Shown: in pieces, positions 14,487-22,939 of the stretch | How positions within the stretch are numbered: the stretch's first letter is position 1 | How the letters are laid out: every line of letters begins with the position of its first letter | DNA from: Ruminiclostridium sp. | GTDB lineage: Bacteria; Bacillota; Clostridia; Oscillospirales; Oscillospiraceae | NCBI GenBank assembly: GCA_017435425.1 | Contig: JAFSFC010000052.1 | Coordinates: 1-39,273, forward strand | Reading direction: 5' to 3' | Length of the DNA stretch: 39,273 nucleotides | Made by a program: the position numbers and the translations under genes | Notes under the pieces: model-generated | What the model saw: only the letters and a program-made list of their open reading frames with translations | Databases searched by the model: none | What the model was told of the DNA's origin: nothing

Positions 14487-16016
14487 TTACAGAGTGGGGA
14501 TGATCTTGCCTTCCTCGGTCAGCTCGGCGGGGTACTTTGCCTGCACTTCGGTGTACCAGGCGGAGTAATCCACAGAGCGCAGAGCGTTGGCAGCGGCAGC
14601 CTCCCAGCGGACATCGCCGAAGGCCTCTACCAGGACCAGCTGATAGCCGGTCACAGCACCGGTGGAATCGGTGTAGGGCAGGACGGTCACGTCGCCCACC
14701 TGACGGTCAGAAGCGAAGAGCCAGGCGGACAGCTCGGCATCCATGGCATTGCGGTCGCCGTTCTCCACCAGCTCAGGAGAGATGGTCTCGGTGGACAGGG
14801 CGCCGAAGTCGGTGACTTCGCCGGACTCCCAGTCAGCCAGCAGAGCGTTGGCCTGCTCCTCGGCAGTAGCCAGGGCTTCCTCGGTGGGAGCGGCAGCAGT
14901 GCCGTCCTCGTTGGTGCCTGCCTCAGCGGGGATCTGCATGATCTGGTAGCTCATGGTCTGGTAGACATCTTCGCCCTTGGTGCGGCCCAGGAACTGGACC
15001 ACAGTGTAGCCGGTGCCTTCCACTTCGATGGCAGTGATGTCGCCTGCGGAACGGCCGGCATCCATCAGCCATTCACCTGCGGTGCCGGGCAGCATGATAG
15101 AGCTGCCGGCCACATCCACCATGTGGTTGTATTCCTCGTCCTGATAGGACTCAGCCACGACTTCATCCACGTGAGCGGCAGCAGCCTCATTGAAGGATGC
15201 ACCGCCGTTGATCTCAGCGATCATGGCATCTGCCTCCTGGGAAGCGGCTTCCATAGCGGCAGCGGTCTCCTCCTCGGTGGGCTCGATGGGGTTGCCTTCC
15301 TCGTCGGTCTTTTCCTCATAGGCGGGGGTGATGGTGCAGTAACGGTACTCGTAGGAATCCAGGGAATCTGCGTTTTCGGCATAGTAGGCTTCCAGCTGGT
15401 CCTCGCTGTAGGTGAAGTCAGCGGATACCTTCTGGGCATACTCGTCAGCCAGGATGCCGTCAGCCAGGACCTGCTCGAAGAGGTCCATGGTCATCATTTC
15501 GCCGTACAGGAGCTTCAGATAGGCCTCCTCAGAGTAGCCGCTCTGGACGCTGTACATGGTCAGGTAGTTCATGTTCTGGTCGATGGCTGCCTGGCCTGCC
15601 TCGGACAGGGTGTAGCCGGCGGCCTCGGCCTCGCTGGTCAGGATGCTCACGCGCTGGAGCTCCTGCAGGGCAGAGTCCATGAAGTAGTCGGCGTAAGTAG
15701 TGCCGTTCTCCTCATCAAACATCTGCTCGCTGGGGGACAGGGCGGTGTCATAGCCCATGTCGACGCCGTATGCCTTGTACTGCTCGGCCTGATTGATGAA
15801 GTTGTTGGCCATAGCCTGATAGTAGTAGGAGACCTCTGCCACGGAGTACTCCTCCTGGCCTACGGTGGCGGCGGTGGCGGTTTCGTCTACCTTGTCTCCG
15901 GAAAGAATGCCGGAGTTCCAGATCAGCAGGGCTGCAACCAGAACGGCGCAGACGATGCCGATGGCCCAATAGAGTTTTGCCTTGGAACCGGCAGTTTCAG
16001 TCTGATTGGTGCTCAT
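14487..16016 (-). CDS. Membrane-anchored SurA/PrsA-like foldase (peptidylprolyl isomerase family)
   Basis: A 509-residue acidic protein with a short cytoplasmic N-terminus, one transmembrane helix at about residues 15-37 and a large extracytoplasmic region. Residues about 55-210 are helical and resemble the SurA N-terminal chaperone domain, and two later regions (about 255-345 and 375-490) look like parvulin-type segments, for example GTGYTVVQFLGRT and TGYQLVLVEAFGD. Such proteins help exported proteins fold between membrane and wall. The parvulin assignment is moderate because canonical active-site residues are not obvious. The ATG at 16016 fits best; AAGGAGG lies 11 nt upstream and the membrane segment then falls near the N-terminus. 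It is monocistronic, with its own promoter and terminator. Confidence 0.75.
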   Translation of the reverse strand: MSTNQTETAGSKAKLYWAIGIVCAVLVAALLIWNSGILSGDKVDETATAATVGQEEYSVAEVSYYYQAMANNFINQAEQYKAYGVDMGYDTALSPSEQMFDEENGTTYADYFMDSALQELQRVSILTSEAEAAGYTLSEAGQAAIDQNMNYLTMYSVQSGYSEEAYLKLLYGEMMTMDLFEQVLADGILADEYAQKVSADFTYSEDQLEAYYAENADSLDSYEYRYCTITPAYEEKTDEEGNPIEPTEEETAAAMEAASQEADAMIAEINGGASFNEAAAAHVDEVVAESYQDEEYNHMVDVAGSSIMLPGTAGEWLMDAGRSAGDITAIEVEGTGYTVVQFLGRTKGEDVYQTMSYQIMQIPAEAGTNEDGTAAAPTEEALATAEEQANALLADWESGEVTDFGALSTETISPELVENGDRNAMDAELSAWLFASDRQVGDVTVLPYTDSTGAVTGYQLVLVEAFGDVRWEAAAANALRSVDYSAWYTEVQAKYPAELTEEGKIIPTL

Positions 16017-16062
16017 TGATACTTCGTCCTCCTTGTTCATACTGAAGCATTTACAAACAACT

Positions 16063-16091
16063 ATTATACTAAAGGAAGGTCGGATTTGCAA
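16063..16091 (-). promoter_or_regulatory. Sigma-A promoter of the foldase-like gene
   Basis: On the minus strand, -35 TTGCAA (16086-16091) and -10 TATAAT (16063-16068) with a 17 bp spacer, about 47 bp before the start codon. Confidence 0.8.
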
Positions 16092-16123
16092 GACAAAAAG
16101 CCGGTTCAAACCCGGGGAAATCG

Positions 16124-16152
16124 TTGAAATCTTGCTGCAAAAGGCCTATAAT
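16124..16152 (+). promoter_or_regulatory. Sigma-A promoter of nnrE
   Basis: -35 TTGAAA (16124-16129) and -10 TATAAT (16147-16152) with a 17 bp spacer, 35 bp before the nnrE start. Confidence 0.85.
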
Positions 16153-16187
16153 ATAGACAATTAACATGCTGAAAGGGGACAACGACC

Positions 16188-17015
16188 ATGAAGCCAGTGA
16201 TCACAGTTCAAAACATGCGGGAGAGTGATGCATACACCATCCGGGAGTTTGTCCCCAGTAAGGAGCTGATGTACCGGGCCGCTATGGGTGTGTACCTGGC
16301 GGCAGAGTGGAAGGGGACCATCGGCATTCTGGTGGGCGCCGGGAACAACGGCGGCGACGGCTATGCCCTGGCCTGTATCCTGGCAGATAAGGGCATCCCA
16401 TCCGCCATCTATCGGGTGTCCGAGAAGTTTTCTGAGGACGGCAGATATTACTACGAAATGGCCCTGGCAAAGGGCGTGGACATTCAGATGTTCCGTGAAG
16501 ACACCGACCTGTCCGGTTATGATATCCTGGTGGACTGCATGCTGGGTACGGGCTTCTCCGGAGAGGTCCGGGGGCTCTACCGGACAGCCATCCAGGGGAT
16601 GAACGATTCCCGGGCCTACACCATCTGCGTGGACATTAACAGCGGCATGAACGGGGACACTGGCTTGGGTGACCTGGTGGTGAAGGCCCACCTGACCGTC
16701 ACCATCGGTTTCCTGAAAACCGGATTCTTCCTGGCCGACAGACACCGTCATACCGACAAGCTGGTGGTCACCGACATCGGTATCAAGCTGTTGGAGGAAG
16801 AATACTGGCTAACTTCCCTGGCCGAGACCGGCTGGAACCTGTCGGATGCCCTGGAACTGCCCAAGGATTCTTTGCCGGAATATGCCCTGGAACAGGCCCG
16901 GGAGAATGGCAAGCTGGTCTGCATCCCGGGCAAGACCCCTCTGGTCACCGACGGACAGAAGGTCTGCTTCATCGGGGAGGAACCCGAGACCATCTTGTCC
17001 CTGGGGGAGGAGTAA
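16188..17015 (+). CDS. nnrE: NAD(P)H-hydrate epimerase (YjeF N-terminal domain)
   Basis: NnrE interconverts the R and S forms of hydrated, damaged NAD(P)H so that the S-specific dehydratase can repair it. The 275-residue protein has the Rossmann-type motif VGAGNNGGDGYA at about 49-60 with the potassium/substrate-binding Asn-Asn-Gly-Gly-Asp, and the later VDCMLGTGFSGEVRG and VDINSGMNGDTG segments of the epimerase. Unlike bifunctional Nnr proteins there is no C-terminal ADP-dependent dehydratase domain; a tail of about 60 residues after the epimerase core is of unknown role. The partner dehydratase is not in this window. The following gene starts 4 bp after the stop, so they are likely cotranscribed. 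Confidence 0.88.
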   Translation: MKPVITVQNMRESDAYTIREFVPSKELMYRAAMGVYLAAEWKGTIGILVGAGNNGGDGYALACILADKGIPSAIYRVSEKFSEDGRYYYEMALAKGVDIQMFREDTDLSGYDILVDCMLGTGFSGEVRGLYRTAIQGMNDSRAYTICVDINSGMNGDTGLGDLVVKAHLTVTIGFLKTGFFLADRHRHTDKLVVTDIGIKLLEEEYWLTSLAETGWNLSDALELPKDSLPEYALEQARENGKLVCIPGKTPLVTDGQKVCFIGEEPETILSLGEE

Positions 17016-17019
17016 GGCC

Positions 17020-17820
17020 GTGAATCGAGAAGAGGAATTTCAGCGGGAACTGGACCTTCTGGCGGAAATGGGCCTGAAAGACAGTGCCCTCCGCCTGGCC
17101 TATGAGGACAAGGTCCGTCAGCTTTCAGAAGAGGCAAAGAGCCTGTTGACGAGGGATCTGCCGGAGGAGGAGATCGCCCGGACCCTCCATCAGCGCAGGC
17201 GGGACATCGGCAAGGAGTATAAGGAAGCCGCTCCGCCTATGTTCCGGGAATATATCTACGCTGCCACCGCCCGGAAATACGGGGATCCCTTGGGCCCCAC
17301 CTATGAGGACCTGCGGAAGAAAAAGACCCCGGCCCAGATCATCCAGTCGGCCTCCCGGCCCATTGAGGACCTGAGCGACCGGTTGACGGTGGAGGGATTC
17401 CGGCAGTGGTATGAGCGGACCATGGACCTTTGGGGTTCCCTGGTGGAAGTGGACCGGGAGGTCACCCAGGCCTGGTACGAAGGAGCCGGTCCCTGGGGGT
17501 GTACCTGCGGTCACTGCCGGAACTATCTGGCCCTGGCGGAAAAACGGCAGCTGCCCGAAGAGATCCTGGAGACTCTGGACAGCCTGAGCATCCCCCCGGG
17601 AAAGGCGACTTACGTCTGTGAACTGTTCACGGACGAGGAAGGCATTCATTATCAGTTCAGCTATCGCATTGCGGGGCGCATTTTGGAACAGGGCGAAGAA
17701 GGGATGGGGCGCTGCTGCCACGAGCCCTATCCCCACGGTGCCCCCAACTTCCCGGAACCCCACTTTGACCTGGAATTCTTCCTGACCCTTCCCTGGGTGT
17801 TGGAAGAACCCCGATCATAA
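17020..17820 (+). CDS. Uncharacterised protein with a WGCTCGHCRN motif
   Basis: A 266-residue acidic soluble protein from a GTG start at 17020, chosen because GGGGAGG lies about 9 nt upstream and the longer open frame is out of frame inside nnrE. Residues 1 to about 110 are strongly helical and charged. The C-terminal half has WGCTCGHCRNYLALA around residue 162 and later CCHEPYPHG, giving several cysteines and histidines that could bind metal. The region after the motif (a run of strands and FFLTLPWVL) resembles uncharacterised proteins in gut Firmicutes that share a CxCxxCRN motif, recalled from memory and not confirmed. No function is proposed. It is probably cotranscribed with nnrE and is followed by a strong terminator. 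Confidence 0.75.
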   Translation: MNREEEFQRELDLLAEMGLKDSALRLAYEDKVRQLSEEAKSLLTRDLPEEEIARTLHQRRRDIGKEYKEAAPPMFREYIYAATARKYGDPLGPTYEDLRKKKTPAQIIQSASRPIEDLSDRLTVEGFRQWYERTMDLWGSLVEVDREVTQAWYEGAGPWGCTCGHCRNYLALAEKRQLPEEILETLDSLSIPPGKATYVCELFTDEEGIHYQFSYRIAGRILEQGEEGMGRCCHEPYPHGAPNFPEPHFDLEFFLTLPWVLEEPRS

Positions 17821-17824
17821 GCAG

Positions 17825-17860
17825 AAATCGAGCATCCGCATGGTTGCGGATGCTCGATTT
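17825..17860. terminator. Bidirectional terminator
   Basis: A perfect 16 bp stem (17825-17840 with 17845-17860), 4 nt loop, followed by TTAATTT on the plus strand. It abuts the stop codon of the convergent minus-strand gene. Confidence 0.88.
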
Positions 17861-18301
17861 TTAATTTGGTTTCCAGAGAAACAACCCCTCGGACCGGGCA
17901 ATCTCTCCTATTAGCTCCAATAGCTCCGGGCTGGGGTGATACAGGGCCAGATTCAAGCAGTCCCATTCAAAGACCAGCAGGGCGTTTTCCTCCGGCAGGA
18001 GAATGTTCAGCCAGCCGGAGTGATTGTCCAGGATGGTCTTTATGGCCTCGGTCACCAGGTCTGGAGAGGGGGCATCCACCCACTGTCCCCAGTGAACAGA
18101 CACCCGATGATAGCACATGAGCTTCAGCACCACAGCGGTAAACCGTGCCCGAAGGCCATATTCCTCATAGTGGTTTAGCAGATAGGTCTCTACTTTGAAA
18201 AACTGGCCGGGGGCGTCTGCCGGGACCTGCCTGGGCAGATAGTCCAGGACCCAGCAGTCTTGTTGCAGCAGGTTTTCAACCAAAATGTCGTGTTCGTGCA
18301 T
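17861..18301 (-). CDS. Uncharacterised protein linked to the ABC transporter
   Basis: A 146-residue soluble protein, not recognised. It is rich in Leu, Trp and Tyr with segments such as VLKLMCYHRVSVHWGQW (about 57-73) and LLVFEWDCLNLALYHP (about 107-122) that look like paired amphipathic strands and helices. No signal peptide, membrane segment or metal motif is evident. The ATG at 18301 follows the ABC ATPase stop by 4 bp, and its Shine-Dalgarno AAGGAGG lies inside the last codons of the ATPase gene, so the three genes form one operon. A role connected with the transporter is inference from position only. Confidence 0.75.
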   Translation of the reverse strand: MHEHDILVENLLQQDCWVLDYLPRQVPADAPGQFFKVETYLLNHYEEYGLRARFTAVVLKLMCYHRVSVHWGQWVDAPSPDLVTEAIKTILDNHSGWLNILLPEENALLVFEWDCLNLALYHPSPELLELIGEIARSEGLFLWKPN

Positions 18302-18305
18302 CCGG

Positions 18306-18896
18306 TCATCCTCCTTCCGGGACAGGGCTCATGTCCAGCACCTCGTCCGCCAACGCATCCCGCTCGGCGGGATCGTGGGTCACCACCAGGAGGGTGCGGC
18401 CCTGGGTGTGGTGCTTCAGATAATCCAGCACGATCTTCTTTGTGTCCTGGTCCAACCCGGTGAAGGGTTCGTCCAGGATCATCAGCTCTCCGGGAGCCAG
18501 CACCGCCCGGGCGATGGCCACCCGGCGCTTCATGCCCCCGCTAAGGGTCCGTACCGGCTTGTGGAGGCTGTCCCCCAGACCCAATTCGGTGAGGTGGGCT
18601 TCCATGATCTGCTTGTCCCCGTGATGGCACACGGCGGCCAGATTGGACAGGGCAGAGAAATCCTCAAAAAGCCGGTTCTCCTGAAACACCGCCGAGACCC
18701 GCTCCGGCCGTCCGGTCATGGTGCCCCTGTCTTGGGTTTCCAGCCCCAGGATGATCCGCAGGAGGGTGGTCTTGCCGCAGCCGGAAGGGCCCATGATGCA
18801 GGTCCGCTTCCCGGCGGGGAAGGTGTGGGAGAAGTCCCTCAGCACGGTCTTTTCCCCGTATGCTTTGCAGATGTTATGCAGAATGAGATCGGTCAC
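18306..18896 (-). CDS. ABC transporter ATP-binding protein (SsuB/TauB-like)
   Basis: The ATPase of an importer of the nitrate/sulfonate/taurine/thiamine-precursor class. The 196-residue protein has Walker A GPSGCGKTT at about 36-44, Q-loop Gln72, signature LSGGM at 118-122, Walker B LMILDEP with the catalytic Glu near 143, and the switch His at 174. It is shorter than usual SsuB proteins (about 240-260) because it stops soon after the switch region. The start is GTG at 18896, overlapping the permease stop (GTGA); GGAGG lies 11 nt upstream, and no in-frame ATG gives a sensible N-terminus. No substrate-binding protein gene lies in the operon, so the substrate cannot be read from context. Confidence 0.85.
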   Translation of the reverse strand: MTDLILHNICKAYGEKTVLRDFSHTFPAGKRTCIMGPSGCGKTTLLRIILGLETQDRGTMTGRPERVSAVFQENRLFEDFSALSNLAAVCHHGDKQIMEAHLTELGLGDSLHKPVRTLSGGMKRRVAIARAVLAPGELMILDEPFTGLDQDTKKIVLDYLKHHTQGRTLLVVTHDPAERDALADEVLDMSPVPEGG

Positions 18897-19669
18897 AGCT
18901 TTTCCAACCTCCCATACAGCCATTTCAGCAGGGCAAGAAAGCCCTTTTCGAAGAGGACGCTCACCACCACCACGATGATGGTCCAGGTGAAGAGGTCCGT
19001 GGTGTTGAAGTAAACCTTGGCATCGTAGAACATCTGCCCGATGGACCCGGAGGGGATGCCGATGATCTCGGCAGCGATGCCCGCCTTCCAGGAGATGCCC
19101 AGGCCCACAGAACAGGCCGAGATGAGATAGGGCTTCATCTGGGGGAGCCACAGGTACAGCACCCGCTTGGCCCAGGGGAGCCGGAAGATCTGCACCGCCT
19201 CCAGCATCTGCCTGTCCACACTGCGGATGCTCTGGAGCACATTGGTGTACACAATGGGCAGGACCATCAGGAAGGAGATGAAGATGGACAGCCGGGCGGA
19301 GGACATCCAGATAAGGCAGATGACGATGAAAGAGGCCACCGGCACGGATTTCACCATCACCGCCCATGGACGGAACAGTATCTCAAAGAGGGGGAACCGC
19401 CCCGCCAGGGAGCCCAGTCCCAGACCCAGGGCCAAGCCCAGCAGGAAGCCGGCCACGATCTTACGGAAGGTGAACCAGACGGTGGACCAGAAGCCCGCCT
19501 CCAGCCAGATGCCTGCCAACCGTTCCAGAACGGACAGGGGAGAGGGCACCAGCAGCTGGTGGCCCACTGCCATAGCAAGCACCTGCCAGACCAGGATGGC
19601 CAGCAGGACAGCCCCAACCCTCTGGAAGGTCTGTTTATGCTGTTGTAAGAAGGATGGGGTTCGGTCCAT
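18893..19669 (-). CDS. ABC transporter permease (SsuC/TauC-like)
   Basis: A 258-residue permease with about six membrane segments. The coupling (EAA) loop is recognisable as DRQMLEAVQIFRLPWAKRV followed by YLWLPQMKPYL, but the glycine expected after the EAA triplet is replaced, so the loop is degenerate. Overall layout matches SsuC/TauC/ThiX permeases of sulfonate, taurine or thiamine-precursor importers. The ATG at 19669 has AGGAGGACACC directly upstream; the longer frame to 19738 enters the promoter region. The permease is first in the operon and is followed by the ATPase with a 4 bp overlap. Confidence 0.85.
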   Translation of the reverse strand: MDRTPSFLQQHKQTFQRVGAVLLAILVWQVLAMAVGHQLLVPSPLSVLERLAGIWLEAGFWSTVWFTFRKIVAGFLLGLALGLGLGSLAGRFPLFEILFRPWAVMVKSVPVASFIVICLIWMSSARLSIFISFLMVLPIVYTNVLQSIRSVDRQMLEAVQIFRLPWAKRVLYLWLPQMKPYLISACSVGLGISWKAGIAAEIIGIPSGSIGQMFYDAKVYFNTTDLFTWTIIVVVVSVLFEKGFLALLKWLYGRLEKL

Positions 19670-19698
19670 GGTGTCCTCCTGTTGGATTCGTTTTCTCC

Positions 19699-19739
19699 AG
19701 TATACCACACTTTTTCGAAAAGTGGGTTGCAAATGCAAC
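19699..19739 (-). promoter_or_regulatory. Operator-like inverted repeats over the ABC operon promoter
   Basis: The minus-strand -10 TATACT lies at 19699-19704. Directly upstream are two inverted repeats: 7 bp arms CACTTTT/AAAAGTG with a 3 bp centre (19708-19724), and 6 bp arms GTTGCA/TGCAAC with a 2 bp centre (19726-19739). The first covers the spacer and most of the -35 region, where no good -35 box is seen, so a regulator probably controls this promoter. Confidence 0.6.
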
Positions 19740-19753
19740 AGAATAATCCTGGC

Positions 19754-19782
19754 TTGTAAATTGCATCAATTTGCGGTAAAAT
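19754..19782 (+). promoter_or_regulatory. Sigma-A promoter of pcrA
   Basis: -35 TTGTAA (19754-19759) and -10 TAAAAT (19777-19782) with a 17 bp spacer, 45 bp before the pcrA start. Confidence 0.65.
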
Positions 19783-19827
19783 ATTTCCCACTGAATTTTG
19801 AACCACAGAGAAAGATAGGGTGAATCT

Positions 19828-22281
19828 ATGCTTACCCAAGAGAATCAAAACCTCTTTGCCGACCTGCGGCGGCAGATCATTGGCCGGGAGTTCTCCCACT
19901 TAAACCCCCGCCAGCAGGAGGGCGTTCTGGCCACCGAAGGCCCCTTGCTCCTTCTGGCCGGTGCAGGCAGCGGCAAGACTACGGTGCTCATCCACCGCAT
20001 CACCAACCTGTTAAAATACGGCCGGGCCTCCGACAGCCGGGAGGTCCCCGATTACATCACGGAATCCGACCTGGCCTTCCTCCAGGCCTACGCCCAGGGG
20101 GGCGTGTTCACCGAGCAGGAGGAGAGCCGTGCCCGCCTCCTGTGCACCCTGGAGCCCGCCATGCCCTGGCAGGTCATCGCCATCACCTTCACCAACAAGG
20201 CCGCCGGGGAACTGAAAGCCCGTCTGGAAGCCGCCATTGGTCCCGATGCCAACGACATCTGGGCGGCCACCTTCCACTCGGCCTGCGTGCGCATCCTGCG
20301 GCGGAACATCGAGAAGCTGGGCTTTCCCTCCTCCTTCACCATCTACGACACCGACGACTCCCTCCGGGTCATCAAGGAGTGCCTGAAGGAGCTGAACATG
20401 GACGAGAAGTCCTTCCAGCCCCGAACCATCCTGGGCTACATTTCCCGGGCCAAGGACGAGATGCTCCTGGCGCCTGAGTACATGGACCAGTGCCGGGCCA
20501 AGGGGGACTTCCGTCTCCAGAAGATCGCCAACGTCTACCTGTCCTACCAGAAGAAGCTCTGGGCGGCCGGAGCTCTGGACTTTGACGACATCATCTTCCA
20601 CACCGTCCGCCTCCTCCAGCAGCACGAGGACGTCCGGGAGTTCTACCAGCGGAAGTTCCGCTACGTCCTCATCGACGAGTATCAGGACACCAACCACCTC
20701 CAGTACCTCCTGGCCGGGCTTCTGGCGGGAGGACGGAAGAACATCTGCGTGGTGGGTGACGACGACCAGTCCATCTACCGGTTCCGTGGCGCCACCATTG
20801 AAAACATCCTCTCCTTCGAGAGTGAGTACCAGAACGCCCGGGTCATTCGCCTGGAGCAGAACTACCGCTCCACCGGCAATATCCTGGAGGCGGCCAACGC
20901 CGTCATCCGGAACAACCGGGGCCGCAAGGGCAAGAACCTGTGGACCGACCACGGGGACGGCGACAAGGTCCAGTGCTACACCGCCGGAAACGAGCGGGAT
21001 GAGGGCCTGTTTATCGCCACCCAGATCCTCCGGGCCTATGGGGAGGGCAAGCAGTGGAAGGACTGCGCTGTCCTCTATCGCATGAACGCCCTGTCCAACC
21101 AGGTGGAAATGGCCCTCAAGAGCAATTCCATTCCCTATAAAGTGGTGGGGGGCTTCCGCTTCTTTGAGCGTGCAGAGATTAAGGACATGCTGTCCTACCT
21201 CTGCGTCATCCACAACCCCAGTGACGACCTGCGTCTCCTCCGGGTGGTGAACAACCCGCCCCGGGGCATCGGCGCCAAGACCCTGGAGACCGCCCGGGAG
21301 GTGGCCCTCCAGGAGAATCTGAGCCTGTGGGAGGTCCTGGTGAACGCCGACCGGTGGACCGAACTGCGCAAGTCCGCCGCCAAGTTCCAGAAGTTCACCG
21401 GCCTCATCCAGCGGATGCAGTCCCTGGAGGATGAGGTCCCCCTGCCCGAGCTGTACGAGACCCTCATCCGGGAGAGCGGCTACGAGGAAATGCTCACCGC
21501 CAAGAAGGACCAGGAGAGCAAGTCCCGCCTGGAAAACGTCCGAGAACTGACCTCCTCCATCAGCGGCTACTTAGAGCACGCTGAGGAGCCCACCCTGGGT
21601 GGCTTCCTGGACGAGGTGGCCCTGTACACCGACCTGGACAGCATGGAGGAGGGGGACAACTGCGTCACCCTCATGACCATGCACGCTGCCAAGGGCCTGG
21701 AGTTCCCGGTGGTCTTCACCGTGGGCATGGAGGAAGGGGTATTCCCCGGCTTCCGCTCCATCGGCGAGGAGGAGGAGCTGGAGGAGGAACGCCGCCTGTG
21801 CTACGTGGCCCTGACCCGTGCCAAGGAGCGCCTCTACCTGACCTGTGCCTCCCAGCGAATGCTCTTCGGCCGGACCTCTGCCAACCTGCCCTCCCGGTTC
21901 GTCAAGGAGATCCCCGACCAGCTGGTCCAGCACAGCGGCCGGCCCCGTCAGCAGCGGCAGGAGTACTTCCGGGAGGACACCTGGGGGGGAGAGACTGTCT
22001 ACTCCCAGATCCCCGTCCAGCCCCGGCGGCCCGAGGCCAACAGCAAGCCCCGGCCCAGCGGCACCAGTGTGTCCGGCGCTTACCGGAAGCCTGCCCCCAA
22101 GGCGGCGGCCCTGCCTCAGCTGCGCAAGGGGGATATGATTCGCCACACTGCCTTCGGTGCCGGCATGATCCTGTCCATCCAGCCCATGGGGGGCGACGCC
22201 CTCCTGGAGGTGGCCTTCGACAACGTGGGCACCAAGCGCATGATGCTCAAAGCGGCCTCCCAATTCATCACCAAACAGTAA
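19828..22281 (+). CDS. pcrA: ATP-dependent DNA helicase PcrA/UvrD
   Basis: A superfamily 1A 3'-5' helicase for nucleotide excision repair, replication restart and removal of RecA filaments. The 817-residue protein carries the SF1 motifs in order: LNPRQQEGV Q-motif, Walker A GAGSGKTT at about 45-52, motif Ia ITFTNKAA, motif II VLIDEYQDTN, motif III GDDDQSIYRFRGA, motif IV LEQNYRST, motif V VTLMTMHAAKGLEFPVVF and motif VI EERRLCYVALTRAK. The C-terminal Tudor-like domain (KGDMIRHTAFGAGMILSI onward) that binds RNA polymerase is present after a Pro/Arg-rich linker. An insertion of about 40 residues between Walker A and motif Ia (about 62-108) is longer than in classic PcrA. Start ATG 19828. Monocistronic. 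Confidence 0.96.
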   Translation: MLTQENQNLFADLRRQIIGREFSHLNPRQQEGVLATEGPLLLLAGAGSGKTTVLIHRITNLLKYGRASDSREVPDYITESDLAFLQAYAQGGVFTEQEESRARLLCTLEPAMPWQVIAITFTNKAAGELKARLEAAIGPDANDIWAATFHSACVRILRRNIEKLGFPSSFTIYDTDDSLRVIKECLKELNMDEKSFQPRTILGYISRAKDEMLLAPEYMDQCRAKGDFRLQKIANVYLSYQKKLWAAGALDFDDIIFHTVRLLQQHEDVREFYQRKFRYVLIDEYQDTNHLQYLLAGLLAGGRKNICVVGDDDQSIYRFRGATIENILSFESEYQNARVIRLEQNYRSTGNILEAANAVIRNNRGRKGKNLWTDHGDGDKVQCYTAGNERDEGLFIATQILRAYGEGKQWKDCAVLYRMNALSNQVEMALKSNSIPYKVVGGFRFFERAEIKDMLSYLCVIHNPSDDLRLLRVVNNPPRGIGAKTLETAREVALQENLSLWEVLVNADRWTELRKSAAKFQKFTGLIQRMQSLEDEVPLPELYETLIRESGYEEMLTAKKDQESKSRLENVRELTSSISGYLEHAEEPTLGGFLDEVALYTDLDSMEEGDNCVTLMTMHAAKGLEFPVVFTVGMEEGVFPGFRSIGEEEELEEERRLCYVALTRAKERLYLTCASQRMLFGRTSANLPSRFVKEIPDQLVQHSGRPRQQRQEYFREDTWGGETVYSQIPVQPRRPEANSKPRPSGTSVSGAYRKPAPKAAALPQLRKGDMIRHTAFGAGMILSIQPMGGDALLEVAFDNVGTKRMMLKAASQFITKQ

Positions 22282-22283
22282 AT

Positions 22284-22320
22284 AAAAACGGAAGGAACCA
22301 AACTGGTTCCTTCCGTTTTT
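22284..22320. terminator. Bidirectional terminator overlapping the mpg stop codon
   Basis: A perfect 17 bp stem (22284-22300 with 22304-22320), 3 nt loop, A5 on the left and T5 on the right. Its last two bases are part of the stop codon (22319-22321) of the convergent glycosylase gene. Confidence 0.9.
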
Positions 22321-22939
22321 AATATGGAATGAGATACCGCCAGGGAAAGTCCACCGCCTCTTCCGCATAGTCGATGCCGATGCGCTTGCTGACCTGAATA
22401 TTCAGGGGTTCCCGGTCCTCCGGGGGTGTGGACAGCCCTACATCATCCAGAGAATCACAGACGAAAAGTTCATCCCCCAGCAGGGACATGCCGTTCTGCT
22501 CTCTTGTGAGGGCCAGGGCCTTGCACAGCTTTCCGGGGCCGTTGAGGAAGTTCTTTTTCTGATAGGCCGACAGGGCCTCCGGCTCCTTCCCAAACCGGTT
22601 CCGGCTGATGAAGTCCAGCCCGCCTCGTACCTCTCCACCCCGAATGAGAACAGCGGCTGGTTCCCCTTCTGGTTCTGTCACAAAGTTCAGGCAGTGGTGC
22701 ATGCCGTAGATGAGATAGATGTAGGCCGTCCCCGGCGGGGCGAACAGGGTCTCGGTCCGCTGGGTCCGGCGGTAGTTCCAGGCGTGGCAGGCCTTGTCGC
22801 ACCGGCCGATGTAGGCCTCAGTCTCAGTGATCCGCAGGACCAGAGGAATGCCATTCTGCATCCGGACCAGGTACTTGCCCAAAAGGTCCCGGGCCACCTG
22901 GCAGGTGTCCCGGTCATAGAATTCTTTGGTGAGCTTCAC
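22319..22939 (-). CDS. mpg: DNA-3-methyladenine glycosylase (AAG/MPG family)
   Basis: Removes alkylated purines from DNA to begin base excision repair. The 206-residue protein has ITETEAYIGRCDKACHA at about 37-53, which holds the catalytic glutamate, TAYIYLIYGMHHCLN with the base-intercalating tyrosine region, and the LNGPGKLCKALALT segment of the family. The start is GTG at 22939, overlapping the stop of the upstream transferase gene (GTGA), with GGAGG 6 nt upstream. The longer open frame toward 23119 is out-of-frame sequence within the neighbour. Length is normal for bacterial AAG proteins. Confidence 0.93.
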   Translation of the reverse strand: MKLTKEFYDRDTCQVARDLLGKYLVRMQNGIPLVLRITETEAYIGRCDKACHAWNYRRTQRTETLFAPPGTAYIYLIYGMHHCLNFVTEPEGEPAAVLIRGGEVRGGLDFISRNRFGKEPEALSAYQKKNFLNGPGKLCKALALTREQNGMSLLGDELFVCDSLDDVGLSTPPEDREPLNIQVSKRIGIDYAEEAVDFPWRYLIPY

